A DNA stretch of 64,000 nt from positions 124,001 through 188,000 of the forward strand of contig CANGYQ010000006.1 of the NCBI GenBank assembly GCA_947458745.1, given 5' to 3'. The position numbers and the translations under genes are program-made. Of this stretch, positions 43,633 to 51,261 are shown piece after piece (the stretch's first letter is position 1; every line of letters starts with the position of its first letter). The DNA comes from Bryobacteraceae bacterium. Lineage in GTDB: Bacteria; Acidobacteriota; Terriglobia; Bryobacterales; Bryobacteraceae. A model generated the notes under the pieces. The model ran no database searches and was not told where the DNA came from. It saw only the letters and a list, made by a program, of their open reading frames with translations.

Positions 43633-43920
43633 ATGCTGCGTGTCGTTGCATTGTTTAAGGCCAAGCCGGACAAGATTGAAGAATTGCGCGAAGTCCTCAC
43701 TTCCTTCGTCGCGCCCACGGTAAAGGAGAAGGGCTGTGTGTTTTACCAGCTCCACCAAAACCTGGCCGACCCGACGGACTTCTCGTTCCTGGAGGAGTGG
43801 GATTCCGAAGAAGATCTGCTGGCGCATTCCCAGTCGGCGCATATCCAGGCAGGCCGGAAACTGATCCCGGATCTGGTTCAAGTTCCGGGTGACGTGCGGC
43901 GCTATAAGCTGTTGGTTTAG
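43633..43920 (+). CDS. Antibiotic biosynthesis monooxygenase (ABM) domain protein
   Basis: A 95-residue small ferredoxin-like-fold protein. VVALFKAKPDKIEELREVL, GCVFYQLHQNLADPTDFSFLEEW and a C-terminal SAHIQAG fit the ABM/YgiN-type quinol monooxygenase or related family. These act on quinones or aromatic polyketides, or serve as oxidative-stress proteins; the substrate is not predictable. The ATG at 43633 is preferred over the GTG two codons earlier because it sits 7 nt from the -10 element. It is a single gene. Confidence 0.85.
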   Translation: MLRVVALFKAKPDKIEELREVLTSFVAPTVKEKGCVFYQLHQNLADPTDFSFLEEWDSEEDLLAHSQSAHIQAGRKLIPDLVQVPGDVRRYKLLV

Positions 43921-43929
43921 AAGGCTAGT

Positions 43930-44379
43930 CTAGGGACGTTCGCCCATCGCCTTGAGGTCGTCGACATCCTTGCCTCGTCCCGTGGCGCGCTTGTTGGCGA
44001 CCAGTTCGGCTCGCCCCATGTAGGCGACGGGAAGCCCCTGCAGGGTGCCATGAACCCGGTTCTGCCAGATTTCTTCGGTCTCTACGCCGCTGACTTGGTT
44101 GAGAAGATCAATTCGACCCGGCACGTAGCCCAGTTGGACGAATTGTCCAGGTTTGGTCAAGTCCTCCACCGTTAGGCGCAGCGAGCCGAAGCCGAACTTC
44201 TTCAACACCAGTAACGTACGCTCAGCATTCTCAACCGTTGGCCGAATCAGGAAATCGATGTCTCCCGTGTTTCGGGGAACTGCGTGATAGGAAAAGGCAA
44301 ATGCCCCCACCAGCACGTATTCAACGCGGTGGGAATTCAGCAATTCGATAAACTCTTTCCAGTCTTGGCGGAGGGCCAT
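43930..44379 (-). CDS. Nucleotidyltransferase-fold protein (AbiEii/MNT-like)
   Basis: 149 residues. YVLVGAFAFSYHAVPRNTGDIDFLI gives the glycine-rich helix start and the metal-binding DxD (GDID) of minimal nucleotidyltransferases; the usual GGS is read as VGAF. GRIDLLNQVSG carries the possible third carboxylate. The C-terminal VANKRATGRGKDVDDL matches the end of AbiEii/DUF6036-like proteins. Such proteins often act as toxins or their modifying antitoxins. The gene begins 59 nt inside the 64-residue gene upstream, so the two are strictly coupled. Confidence 0.8.
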   Translation of the reverse strand: MALRQDWKEFIELLNSHRVEYVLVGAFAFSYHAVPRNTGDIDFLIRPTVENAERTLLVLKKFGFGSLRLTVEDLTKPGQFVQLGYVPGRIDLLNQVSGVETEEIWQNRVHGTLQGLPVAYMGRAELVANKRATGRGKDVDDLKAMGERP

Positions 44380-44515
44380 CGGCGTACGGACCTCGATATT
44401 CGAGCAGCTCCAACATAATTACCATGCGCTGCTCCGGTGAAAGAGAAGCGTAGTACTGCCGGTCAGCCTCGTCGGCTTCCTGGGCGGTGCGGTAGATGTG
44501 GACTACTTTTTCCAC
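44321..44515 (-). CDS. Small protein coupled to the nucleotidyltransferase, putative antitoxin or partner
   Basis: 64 residues starting MEKVVHIYRTAQEADEADRQ, with SLSPEQRMVIMLELLEY following. It is helical and acidic in the first two thirds, then proline-rich. No named domain is recognised. The start is GTG, with TAAAAT 6 nt upstream. Its 3' end overlaps the nucleotidyltransferase gene by 59 nt in another frame. The arrangement of a tiny first protein plus a nucleotidyltransferase recalls bicistronic toxin-antitoxin modules; this is inference. Confidence 0.7.
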   Translation of the reverse strand: MEKVVHIYRTAQEADEADRQYYASLSPEQRMVIMLELLEYRGPYADGPPPRLERVYRIAEFPPR

Positions 44516-44521
44516 TACTCT

Positions 44522-44527
44522 ATTTTA
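44522..44527 (-). promoter_or_regulatory. -10 element 6 nt before the GTG start at 44515
   Basis: TAAAAT on the minus strand matches five of six consensus positions. The distance predicts a leaderless mRNA for the two-gene nucleotidyltransferase unit. Confidence 0.45.
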
Positions 44528-44573
44528 CCGCGAGATCAACCCTCGCCGACCGATAATTGGGCCACCCAAAGCG

Positions 44574-45218
44574 CTAAAGTTCCTTGATGCGGAACTGGCG
44601 GAATTCAACCCGGGTGCCGTGGCCCAGCAGACCGATATAGCCCGACTTGCGCGCCAGGCCGGGGTGCTTTTTCAGTACGGCCGGGTCCGTCACGTCGTCC
44701 AGGTTGGCATCCACAATCACCTGGCCATTCAGCTTGATGGTGATGCGGCGGCCCTTGGCGGTGATCTCCTCATCGTTCCACTCGCCCGTCGGCTTCAGCG
44801 CGCCCGTCTTGGCGGGAAAGACGTCGTAGATGGACCCGTGATACTGGGATGGCTTCAGCTTGCCTTTGTAAACGTCGGCATCGTGGTCCAGCACCTGGAT
44901 CTCCATGCCCGCGTAGGCCGCATCACCTTCCAGCGGTGCCCGGATGCCGATGCCGTTGTTGCCGCCCACGCTCAACTTGAAAGAAAAGCGCAGGACGAAA
45001 TCGCCATACTCTTTGGCCGTGAACAGATTGCCGCCACCGTCCGCCGGGCAAACGATCGTGCCGTTCTCCACGACATAGCCTGGGCCACGTCCATGAACCA
45101 GCTGCCATCCATCCAAATTCTTCCCATTGAACAGATCCTGAAAGCCCGGCTCAGCACCCAGCGACAAGCCCGGGAGGAGAGAGACAAGAGTGAAGGTGGA
45201 TACCACGGCGAATTTCAT
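44574..45218 (-). CDS. DUF1080 (3-keto-disaccharide hydrolase family) secreted protein
   Basis: 214 residues from the ATG at 45218, with signal peptide [21 protein letters not shown]. The concanavalin-like jelly-roll DUF1080 domain fills the rest: [79 protein letters not shown] and [21 protein letters not shown]. Family members act on oxidised disaccharides or glycosides; the exact substrate is open. The frame is open upstream for 53 codons, but those overlap the transglycosylase gene and look random. Confidence 0.92.
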   Translation of the reverse strand: MKFAVVSTFTLVSLLPGLSLGAEPGFQDLFNGKNLDGWQLVHGRGPGYVVENGTIVCPADGGGNLFTAKEYGDFVLRFSFKLSVGGNNGIGIRAPLEGDAAYAGMEIQVLDHDADVYKGKLKPSQYHGSIYDVFPAKTGALKPTGEWNDEEITAKGRRITIKLNGQVIVDANLDDVTDPAVLKKHPGLARKSGYIGLLGHGTRVEFRQFRIKEL

Positions 45219-45267
45219 CACGTTGAATACTGTAACGCATCCGGACCATGATTTCGCGTAGCCGCGA

Positions 45268-46146
45268 TTACGGAGCGCCCTGCAGTGGTTCCACCGGCAG
45301 TACGGCGCGAATGTAGTCTCTGGTCTCGCGGAACGGCGGGATGCCGCCATGTTTGTCGACGGCCGTAGGTCCCGCATTGTAGGCCGCCAGCGCCAGCGCC
45401 AGATCGCCCGCGTAACGCGTAATCAACTCCCGCAGGAACCGGCTACCGGCTTCGACGTTCTGCCTGGCGTCAAACGGATCGCTAACGCCCAAAGCCGCCG
45501 CTGTCGCCGGCATCAGTTGCATCAGGCCTAACGCCCCTTTGGCTGACACCGCACAGGGCCTGCGCCCCGATTCACGCGCGATCACCCGATCGAGGAGATT
45601 CTCGGGCAGGCCATGCCGGGTGGTTGCCCGGGCCAGCAGCGGGGCCAAGACCTGGGCTGGAACCGGATCGCAGTTCATCAGTTGTGAAACCGGCAGAACC
45701 TCTACAGGCCGCGTCCAAACCGGCCAGGGGGTCGTAAAAAAGCCGGACTCGGTGTCTTCCTTCACGCCGTGCAACGCCTCCATCTGCTTGCGGACTGACT
45801 TGCGCTGGCGTTCCAGTGCCGATCGCATTTTGTCTCCGAACTGTTGAACTGGTTGGTCTTGTGCGCTTGGAGGCACCCCCGGGGCGGGGGGGGCTGGAGG
45901 ATTCGGTTGGGTCGGTGCCGGTGTACCCGCCGCCGATGACGGGGCCGCCGGGGTCGTGCTGCCGGCCGGCTTGGGCGGAGCTGAGTTGGCGGACGGTTTA
46001 GTTGATGACGGAGTTCCTGTCGGAGACGCCGGGGCGGCCGCCGCTCCGGCTGATGGCTTGCCAGCGGGTGGCGAGGGTTTTGCCGCAGAGGTGCCAGGAG
46101 AGGTTGCCCCCTGGGCCAGGATGAGCGCGGCAATCAAGACCACCAT
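45268..46146 (-). CDS. Lytic transglycosylase (SLT domain) with Pro/Ala-rich linker
   Basis: 292 residues. A leader ([13 protein letters not shown]) precedes about 80 residues of Pro/Ala/Ser/Thr-rich spacer, likely extended in the periplasm, and then a soluble lytic transglycosylase domain (about 165-285). Glu192 in ARESGRRP is the catalytic acid. [20 protein letters not shown] and [14 protein letters not shown] are family motifs. It cleaves peptidoglycan glycan strands with formation of anhydro-muramic ends. It is placed just upstream of the DUF1080 gene on the same strand. Confidence 0.93.
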   Translation of the reverse strand: MVVLIAALILAQGATSPGTSAAKPSPPAGKPSAGAAAAPASPTGTPSSTKPSANSAPPKPAGSTTPAAPSSAAGTPAPTQPNPPAPPAPGVPPSAQDQPVQQFGDKMRSALERQRKSVRKQMEALHGVKEDTESGFFTTPWPVWTRPVEVLPVSQLMNCDPVPAQVLAPLLARATTRHGLPENLLDRVIARESGRRPCAVSAKGALGLMQLMPATAAALGVSDPFDARQNVEAGSRFLRELITRYAGDLALALAAYNAGPTAVDKHGGIPPFRETRDYIRAVLPVEPLQGAP

Positions 46147-46244
46147 TCACCAATGGTATCGGCTGAACCGTCCTACAACTTCAGTGGTCGATTGCCATTG
46201 GATGTGTCGTGTGTGTCTATTCAGTTTGAAAAATACTATATAAA

Positions 46245-46766
46245 TCAATCACATGAAGAAACAAAATTGGAGTTTTGCATGACCTCAAGCAGTTGGTGAA
46301 GATGCCGCTCCAGGTGAGCACTGGCAAACAAAGTCCACTGGTAGCCATCAAGCAGGCCAAACACAAAGTGGTTCAGCGCAAACGCGCGCGGGTCAGGCGT
46401 GTTTTGCAGCCAATCGATCGTCTGGGCGCGTACCTGCTCAAACGCTTCACACCATTCGGCAGGCGTCGCGAATCGTCCGGTGGGGCTGACGGGGGCTGGG
46501 GCGATGACCTTGGTGCGGCGGTCCGGCACAACGCGGGTCACGGTCGAATCCCGCTTGGGCGAAGTCCCACCCTCAGAGGGAGTCAGTGCCCCCATCACGC
46601 GCTTCTCCACTAGCACGATGTGTTCGGCGATCTCTGCGACGGACCACTGCTCCGCCGCCGGACGAAAATTCCACTGCTCACCGGCCAACCCGCCCAACAG
46701 GCTGATCAGTTCGGTCCGCGTGGCCCGCAGGGCCTCCAGGCTCGGCTTTTTCTCTTCTGGTTTCAT
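46245..46766 (-). CDS. DinB-family four-helix protein, cytoplasmic
   Basis: 173 residues. LISLLGGLAGEQWNFRPAAE and WSVAEIAEHIVLVEKRVMG are the first conserved helices (His ligand in AEHI), and FASAHLERHLHQLLEVMQ supplies the two C-terminal His ligands. Three-His metal sites are typical of DinB/YfiT-like proteins, often thiol-S-transferases. There is no signal peptide. It lies 24 bp downstream of a second DinB gene; the two share the WSxAExxEHxVLxEK pattern and probably arose by duplication. Confidence 0.88.
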   Translation of the reverse strand: MKPEEKKPSLEALRATRTELISLLGGLAGEQWNFRPAAEQWSVAEIAEHIVLVEKRVMGALTPSEGGTSPKRDSTVTRVVPDRRTKVIAPAPVSPTGRFATPAEWCEAFEQVRAQTIDWLQNTPDPRAFALNHFVFGLLDGYQWTLFASAHLERHLHQLLEVMQNSNFVSSCD

Positions 46767-46790
46767 CGGAAAATCATTATTTACAAATAT

Positions 46791-47381
46791 TTATCGTGGA
46801 TACTTCGAGTCTGACTTGATCTCAGCAATCTGGGCCAGGTGGCGCTCATTGTGGGCCGAGATAAACAGCAACCACTGGAGGCAATCGGTGGGCCCCATGG
46901 GTGAATCGGAAATGTGGTGCCGCAGGTCGAGCCTCGTTGTGCGGGTGAAGTCGAGCGTGGCGGCGCGGGCATCCTTGTACTGTTTCACCAGCGGGTCGCC
47001 GATCCCAAACCGGCCCGTGGGCACAAACATCTCGGGTGCCTTCACTTTGGTGTCACGGTTGGGGACCATCTTCAGAATCGCCTCGTCGGTTGTCTTGTTG
47101 GCGGGCGCTGTGGCCACGGCGGGTCCTTCGGCCACTTTGACGGTCATCCCGAACAGGCCCTTCTCGGTGAGCACCAGATGCTCCACCACTTCCGCCAGCG
47201 ACCACTTGTCGTCGGCTGGTTTGAACTTCCACTGGGCGTCGGTCAGCCCGGCCACTTGATCGAGCAGCAACTTGCGGGTGCCGTGCAGGTGGCTGAGGGT
47301 GCGGTCACGATCTCCCTGGGCCAACTCCTGCGTGAACGCGGTGAGGCAGGTGGCCATGAGGGCGAGGCAAACTTTGGTCAT
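46791..47381 (-). CDS. DinB-family protein, secreted paralogue
   Basis: 196 residues with signal peptide MTKVCLALMATCLTAFTQ. The DinB core matches the neighbour: LTDAQWKFKPADDKWSLAEV, VEHLVLTEKGLFG and FISAHNERHLAQIAEI with the expected metal-binding histidines. The leader predicts periplasmic location, unlike the downstream copy. The two genes are probably co-transcribed. Confidence 0.86.
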   Translation of the reverse strand: MTKVCLALMATCLTAFTQELAQGDRDRTLSHLHGTRKLLLDQVAGLTDAQWKFKPADDKWSLAEVVEHLVLTEKGLFGMTVKVAEGPAVATAPANKTTDEAILKMVPNRDTKVKAPEMFVPTGRFGIGDPLVKQYKDARAATLDFTRTTRLDLRHHISDSPMGPTDCLQWLLFISAHNERHLAQIAEIKSDSKYPR

Positions 47382-47499
47382 GAAGTCTTTGTATCACGGG
47401 GAGGCGATTGCTGCGGTGGTTCAAAAGATTTGCTGTGAAGTTCTGAGACCCGGCATACGATAGACTTTGTAGAAGTAGCTTCTCCCCCGAGGCAAAGTA

Positions 47500-48510
47500 G
47501 TGCAATTTCAACACCGCCATTCTTTACTGATTGTTGCGAAGGGGGTCGGGCGCCTGCGGGCGCGGCAGCGGGCTGTTATGACTCCGCTGGTTAACCACTT
47601 CGAGAACTTTCAGGTTCTGGAAACCGACACGGGCGTGGACACGCTTGCCCTTCTAGAAATCGCCGAGGCTGACATCGTGATCGTGGCCGACCGGCTTTCC
47701 GATATGACCGCCGCTGACCTGTGCCGCCAGATCCGCCGCGAACGCCGCGCACGCTTGCTGCCGGTGATGGTGCTGGGTCTCTCTGACCAGCCAGCTGATG
47801 AAGCGGACTCTTTGGCTGCCGGTGCCGACGAGTTTATCTCTCTGCCGGTTTCCGCCCCGGCCCTCCAAGCCCGCGTCTGGGCTCACGTCCGGCGGAAATG
47901 GGCCGCTGATGAACGGGAAGATGTTGAGACCATCCTGTTCTCTCTCGCCCAGACCGTGGAACAACGCGATCCGCTCACCGGCGGCCACTGCCAGCGGCTG
48001 GCGGACCTGAGTGTCCGGATGGGCCACCGGATGGGCTTGTCCACTGAAGATGTGGAGGCGCTCTACCGCGGCGGCTTCTTGCACGACATCGGCAAGATCG
48101 CTGTGCCGGACTCCATCCTGTTTAAGCCCGGTCCACTCACCGCCGAGGAGTGGGTGGTGATGCGCAGCCACACCACGCGGGGCGAGGAAATCTGCAAACA
48201 GATGCGGACGCTGGCCCCGGTGCTGCCCATCATCCGGTCACACCACGAAAAGTGGGATGGCACCGGATATCCGGATGGACTGCGGCGGGAAGCGATCCCG
48301 TTGCTGGCCCGGATTCTCCAGATCGCTGACGTCTATGACGCCTTGACCACGGCGCGGCCCTACAAACCCGCCTTCAGTCACCTGGAAGCCATGGACATCC
48401 TGCGCCGCGAAGCCCGCATGGGCTGGCGCGACCCGGAACTGGTCCATCTGTTTACCGACTTGTTCCCCCGCACGGCCGATACCCGCGTGTTCCGCGCCGT
48501 CGCCAGCTAA
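47500..48510 (+). CDS. HD-GYP domain protein with degenerate receiver domain
   Basis: 336 residues. Residues 1-130 have a response-regulator fold, but the N-terminal acidic pair is missing (LLIVAKGVGRLR) and the conserved Lys is Leu (DEFISLPVS); an Asp remains at 64 (VIVADRLSD). Residues 140-330 form a full HD-GYP domain: GGHCQRLADLS, FLHDIGKIAVPD (HD), SHHEKWDGTGYPDGL (GYP) and IADVYDALTTARPYK. The output domain should hydrolyse cyclic di-GMP or a related cyclic dinucleotide. Control by phosphorylation is doubtful. Start: GTG 47500 with GAGGCAAA upstream. It is divergent from the DinB pair. Confidence 0.92.
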   Translation: MQFQHRHSLLIVAKGVGRLRARQRAVMTPLVNHFENFQVLETDTGVDTLALLEIAEADIVIVADRLSDMTAADLCRQIRRERRARLLPVMVLGLSDQPADEADSLAAGADEFISLPVSAPALQARVWAHVRRKWAADEREDVETILFSLAQTVEQRDPLTGGHCQRLADLSVRMGHRMGLSTEDVEALYRGGFLHDIGKIAVPDSILFKPGPLTAEEWVVMRSHTTRGEEICKQMRTLAPVLPIIRSHHEKWDGTGYPDGLRREAIPLLARILQIADVYDALTTARPYKPAFSHLEAMDILRREARMGWRDPELVHLFTDLFPRTADTRVFRAVAS

Positions 48511-48563
48511 GCCCGGCTTTCGCGCCGGTTGAAGTTTTGCGAACTTCCGTCACCGCGTGCGCG

Positions 48564-48569
48564 TATGCT
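48564..48569 (+). promoter_or_regulatory. -10 element 7 nt before the lipoprotein start
   Basis: TATGCT (four of six consensus positions) ends 7 nt before the ATG at 48577. It supports that ATG over the in-frame ATG at 48565, which overlaps the hexamer itself. Confidence 0.4.
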
Positions 48570-48576
48570 GATCAGC

Positions 48577-49308
48577 ATGCGGATTTATCTAGTGGGTTCC
48601 ACGCTGGCTCTGGGCGCGCTCTTGACCGGGTGCGTCGTCGTCGAGCGCAACTCCGAAGTGGGCCCGGTCCAGACCAGCACGTTTTCCTGCGACCGGGGCA
48701 AGGCGGAGATGGTCCGCATGGAAGTAAAGATGAGCGTGGGCGAACTGAACCTCCGTGAGAACACCGCCAACGCCACCAAGCTGCTGGATGCCGATTTCGA
48801 GTACAACCTGCCGTTCCTCAAGCCCACCGCTCGGTATGACGATGCTGGATTCCGCGGCTACCTAAGCGTCACCCAGTCCGGCGAGAAGTCTCTGCGTTTG
48901 GGCGGCGACATGAAGAACAAATGGGACCTCCGCGTCCAACGTGATGTGCCGCTTGATCTAAGCGTCAACCTGGGTGTGGGTGAAAGCCAGTTGAACCTGG
49001 GCCAGCTAGCTCTGCGCAGCGTCAATGTTCACATCGGAGTTGGTGAATGCCGGATGGACTTGCGCGGTCCGGAACCCAAGCGCGACTACACCGTCGAGAT
49101 CCACGGCGGCGTGGGTGAAGCAGTGGTCTACCTGCCCAAGGGAGTCGGAGTGATTGCCGACGCCAAGGGCGGACTGGGCGAGTTGCAGGTGGAAGGCAAC
49201 CTGCGGAAAGACGGCAACCAGTACCTCAATGACCTCTACGGCAAATCCAAGGTGACGGTCCGCCTGGACATCCGCGGCGGCGTCGGCTCCATCCGGCTGA
49301 TCGGGTAG
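48577..49308 (+). CDS. Lipoprotein with beta-helical 'toastrack' (LiaF/DUF2154-like) domain
   Basis: 243 residues. The lipobox LLTGC ends at about residue 18, so the mature protein is lipid-anchored. Then come repeating strands with Gly-Val-Gly-Glu motifs: MSVGELNL, LGVGESQLNL, IGVGECRMDL, GGVGEAVVYLP, GGLGELQVEG and GGVGSIRLIG. This rung pattern fits a right-handed or toastrack-type beta-solenoid as in cell-envelope-stress sensors of the LiaF/DUF4097 group. It is probably a periplasmic or outer-membrane envelope protein; no enzymatic motif is seen. Confidence 0.78.
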   Translation: MRIYLVGSTLALGALLTGCVVVERNSEVGPVQTSTFSCDRGKAEMVRMEVKMSVGELNLRENTANATKLLDADFEYNLPFLKPTARYDDAGFRGYLSVTQSGEKSLRLGGDMKNKWDLRVQRDVPLDLSVNLGVGESQLNLGQLALRSVNVHIGVGECRMDLRGPEPKRDYTVEIHGGVGEAVVYLPKGVGVIADAKGGLGELQVEGNLRKDGNQYLNDLYGKSKVTVRLDIRGGVGSIRLIG

Positions 49309-49314
49309 CCCGCA

Positions 49315-50607
49315 TCAAGCTGCCTGCGTTAACGGACCCGCCGCCTTCTGTACTTTGCGGACGGCTTCCACAATCTGGTCCATCCCCTCGCGGGTGTCCA
49401 GCAGCATCGTCTGCGTCAGCCACAGGGCTTCCTGGCACAACTGGTCGTTTTGCGGCGTCTGGTTCTTTTCGCGCCATTGGGCCAAGCGCTTTTCGCCATA
49501 GATCCGCCGGAAGCCGCGGGAGTTGAGGACGTTTTCGAGGAACGGCTCGCGGTTGAGCGGCGAGTAGCCGGAGGAGACCGGGATGCCTTCCGCGCGCATG
49601 GCGGCGATGAACCGCTCCCGCGTCAGCCCGGCAAACGCTTCCGGCTGGTAACGGAACATGTACAGGTGCCAGGCGTTGCGGGTGCAGCCCGGATAGAGCT
49701 TCTGGGGCGTCATGCCGGCAATGCCTGATAACTGCGATGTCAGGTAGGCGGCGTTCATCTCGCGCCGGCGGGATTGTTCTTCCAGGCGCGTCATCTGGGC
49801 CGTCAGGATCGCGGCCTGGAACTCCGTCAGGCGCAGATTGGCACCGGTCGATTGATAGGTGAAGCTGGCCGTCATCACCTTGCGGCTGCGGCCGTTGTTG
49901 TGGAACGTGAAGCATTTCTCGATGAACGCTTCATCGCTGGAAATGATGGCCCCACCTTCGCCGGAGTTCAGGTTCTTGGACGCCTGGAAGCTGAAGCAGC
50001 CCGCCAAGCCATAGCTGCCCACCTTGCGGTTGCGCCATTCGCCCAGGTGCGCCTGCGCCGCATCTTCAATCAGCGGAATGTTCCGGCGGCGGCTGATTTC
50101 CAGCATCTTGCCCACATCAAAGCTGGCCCCGCCCATGTGAACGGGCAGCAGCGCCCGAGTTTCCGGCGTGATCGCCGCCTCCACCTTCGACGCATCAATC
50201 TGGAACGTCTCTCGATCAGTATCGACAAACACCGGCAGCGCGTGTTGCAGCAGGACGGAGTTGATGGTGGCAATGAAGGTGTAAGGCGGGACGATCACCT
50301 CGTCACCCGCGCCAATGCCCAAGGCGTTCAACGACGTGATCAGCGCGCTGGTGCCGTTAGCGACGGCCAGGCAGTGCTTGGTTCCGGTGAGCGTGGCATA
50401 GGCCTCTTCAAACCGTTCCACCAGCTTGCCCGTGCCACGCCCCCAGCGCCCACTGCGGAGCGCGCCCAGGATCTCTTGTTCTTCCACTTGGTTGGTCACG
50501 GGCCAGGTGGGCCACCGCTTGGTGCGGACCGGAGTGCCTCCCAAAAGAGCGGGCTTGACGGTGGCGGCGAGGGCAGCTGATGCGACGAGAGTGCGCCGGG
50601 TGATCAT
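49315..50607 (-). CDS. DegT/DnrJ/EryC1/StrS aminotransferase with twin-arginine leader
   Basis: 430 residues. PLP enzyme of the sugar aminotransferase type: [49 protein letters not shown] and the Schiff-base Lys211 in [16 protein letters not shown]. The N-terminus [20 protein letters not shown] has the twin-arginine and hydrophobic run of a TAT signal, unusual for a family whose known members make nucleotide-linked aminosugars in the cytoplasm. TAACAT lies 6 nt before the ATG. It is divergent from the UDG gene with almost no spacer. Confidence 0.9.
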   Translation of the reverse strand: MITRRTLVASAALAATVKPALLGGTPVRTKRWPTWPVTNQVEEQEILGALRSGRWGRGTGKLVERFEEAYATLTGTKHCLAVANGTSALITSLNALGIGAGDEVIVPPYTFIATINSVLLQHALPVFVDTDRETFQIDASKVEAAITPETRALLPVHMGGASFDVGKMLEISRRRNIPLIEDAAQAHLGEWRNRKVGSYGLAGCFSFQASKNLNSGEGGAIISSDEAFIEKCFTFHNNGRSRKVMTASFTYQSTGANLRLTEFQAAILTAQMTRLEEQSRRREMNAAYLTSQLSGIAGMTPQKLYPGCTRNAWHLYMFRYQPEAFAGLTRERFIAAMRAEGIPVSSGYSPLNREPFLENVLNSRGFRRIYGEKRLAQWREKNQTPQNDQLCQEALWLTQTMLLDTREGMDQIVEAVRKVQKAAGPLTQAA

Positions 50608-50613
50608 GAGGTG

Positions 50614-50619
50614 ATGTTA
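50614..50619 (-). promoter_or_regulatory. -10 element of the DegT gene, inside the UDG start codons
   Basis: On the minus strand TAACAT lies 6 nt before the DegT ATG at 50607. On the plus strand GATCAT (50602-50607), which contains the DegT start codon, lies 6 nt before the UDG ATG. The two promoters would thus lie in each other's first codons. Confidence 0.35.
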
Positions 50620-51261
50620 CTCAATGACGAGATCGTCCGCTGCCGCCTCTGTCCACGCTTGGTGGAGCACCGCGAAGAGATCGCGCGGGTGAAGCGTCGG
50701 GCGTACCGGGATCAGGAGTATTGGGGCAAGCCCGTGCCCTCTTTTGGTGACCCCGCCGCTAGGCTGCTGGTGGTGGGGTTGGCACCTGGCGCGCATGGGG
50801 CCAATCGGACGGGCCGCATGTTCACGGGGGACCGCAGCGGGGATTTTCTTTACCGGGCTCTCTACGAAACTGGCTTCGCCTCACAGCCGGAATCGACCCA
50901 TCGGGGTGATGGGCTGACCTTGACCGACTGCTTCATCTCCGCGCCGGTCCATTGCGCGCCGCCCGGCAACAAGCCCGAACGAGAGGAGATCGCGACTTGT
51001 TCCAGCTATCTGCGCCGCGAGCTGCCGCTGCTGAAGAATCTGAAAGCGGTGGTGGTGCTGGGCCGCATCGCGCTGGATGGATATCGTGGTGTGGCGGGGC
51101 TGCCGGTGCTCCCGTTTGGTCACGGCCTGGTACATGCGCTGAAGCCGGTGCTGATCTGCAGCTACCATCCCAGCCAGCAGAATACGCAGACCGGACGGCT
51201 GACGGCGGAAATGTTGCACGCCGTCTTTGCCACCGCGCGCCGTATAATAGAGTGCAATTAA
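50614..51261 (+). CDS. Uracil-DNA glycosylase family 5-like (UDGb)
   Basis: 215 residues. The four-Cys iron-sulfur pattern starts with [32 protein letters not shown] is motif 1, with Gly-Ala in place of the catalytic Asp/Asn as in UDGb, and [16 protein letters not shown] is motif 2. The further cysteines [16 protein letters not shown] match the cluster-binding insertion. It removes uracil, and in this family also hypoxanthine or other deaminated bases, from DNA. The ATG at 50614 is taken; a GTG one codon earlier is possible. The TAA stop shares its last base with the ATG of the next gene (TAATG). Confidence 0.9.
   Translation: MLLNDEIVRCRLCPRLVEHREEIARVKRRAYRDQEYWGKPVPSFGDPAARLLVVGLAPGAHGANRTGRMFTGDRSGDFLYRALYETGFASQPESTHRGDGLTLTDCFISAPVHCAPPGNKPEREEIATCSSYLRRELPLLKNLKAVVVLGRIALDGYRGVAGLPVLPFGHGLVHALKPVLICSYHPSQQNTQTGRLTAEMLHAVFATARRIIECN
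51243..51248 (+). promoter_or_regulatory. Consensus -10 element before the DUF1549/DUF1553 gene
   Basis: Perfect TATAAT at the end of the UDG gene, 12 nt before the ATG at 51261. It could start a separate transcript with a leader of about 6 nt for the DUF1549/DUF1501/TenA/NCS2 run. No good -35 element was found. Confidence 0.4.

Noticed and set aside
43387-43881. Minus-strand open frame of 164 codons as a full protein
   Set aside because: Its first two thirds are antisense to the ABM gene and look random. Only the Val/Ile-rich end (43387-43485) is meaningful, as a leader peptide.
50952-51260. N-terminal extension of the DUF1549/DUF1553 frame
   Set aside because: It lies inside the UDG gene in another frame and is Arg/Gln/Gly-rich. 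The ATG at 51261 starts a clear signal peptide and sits in a TAATG junction.
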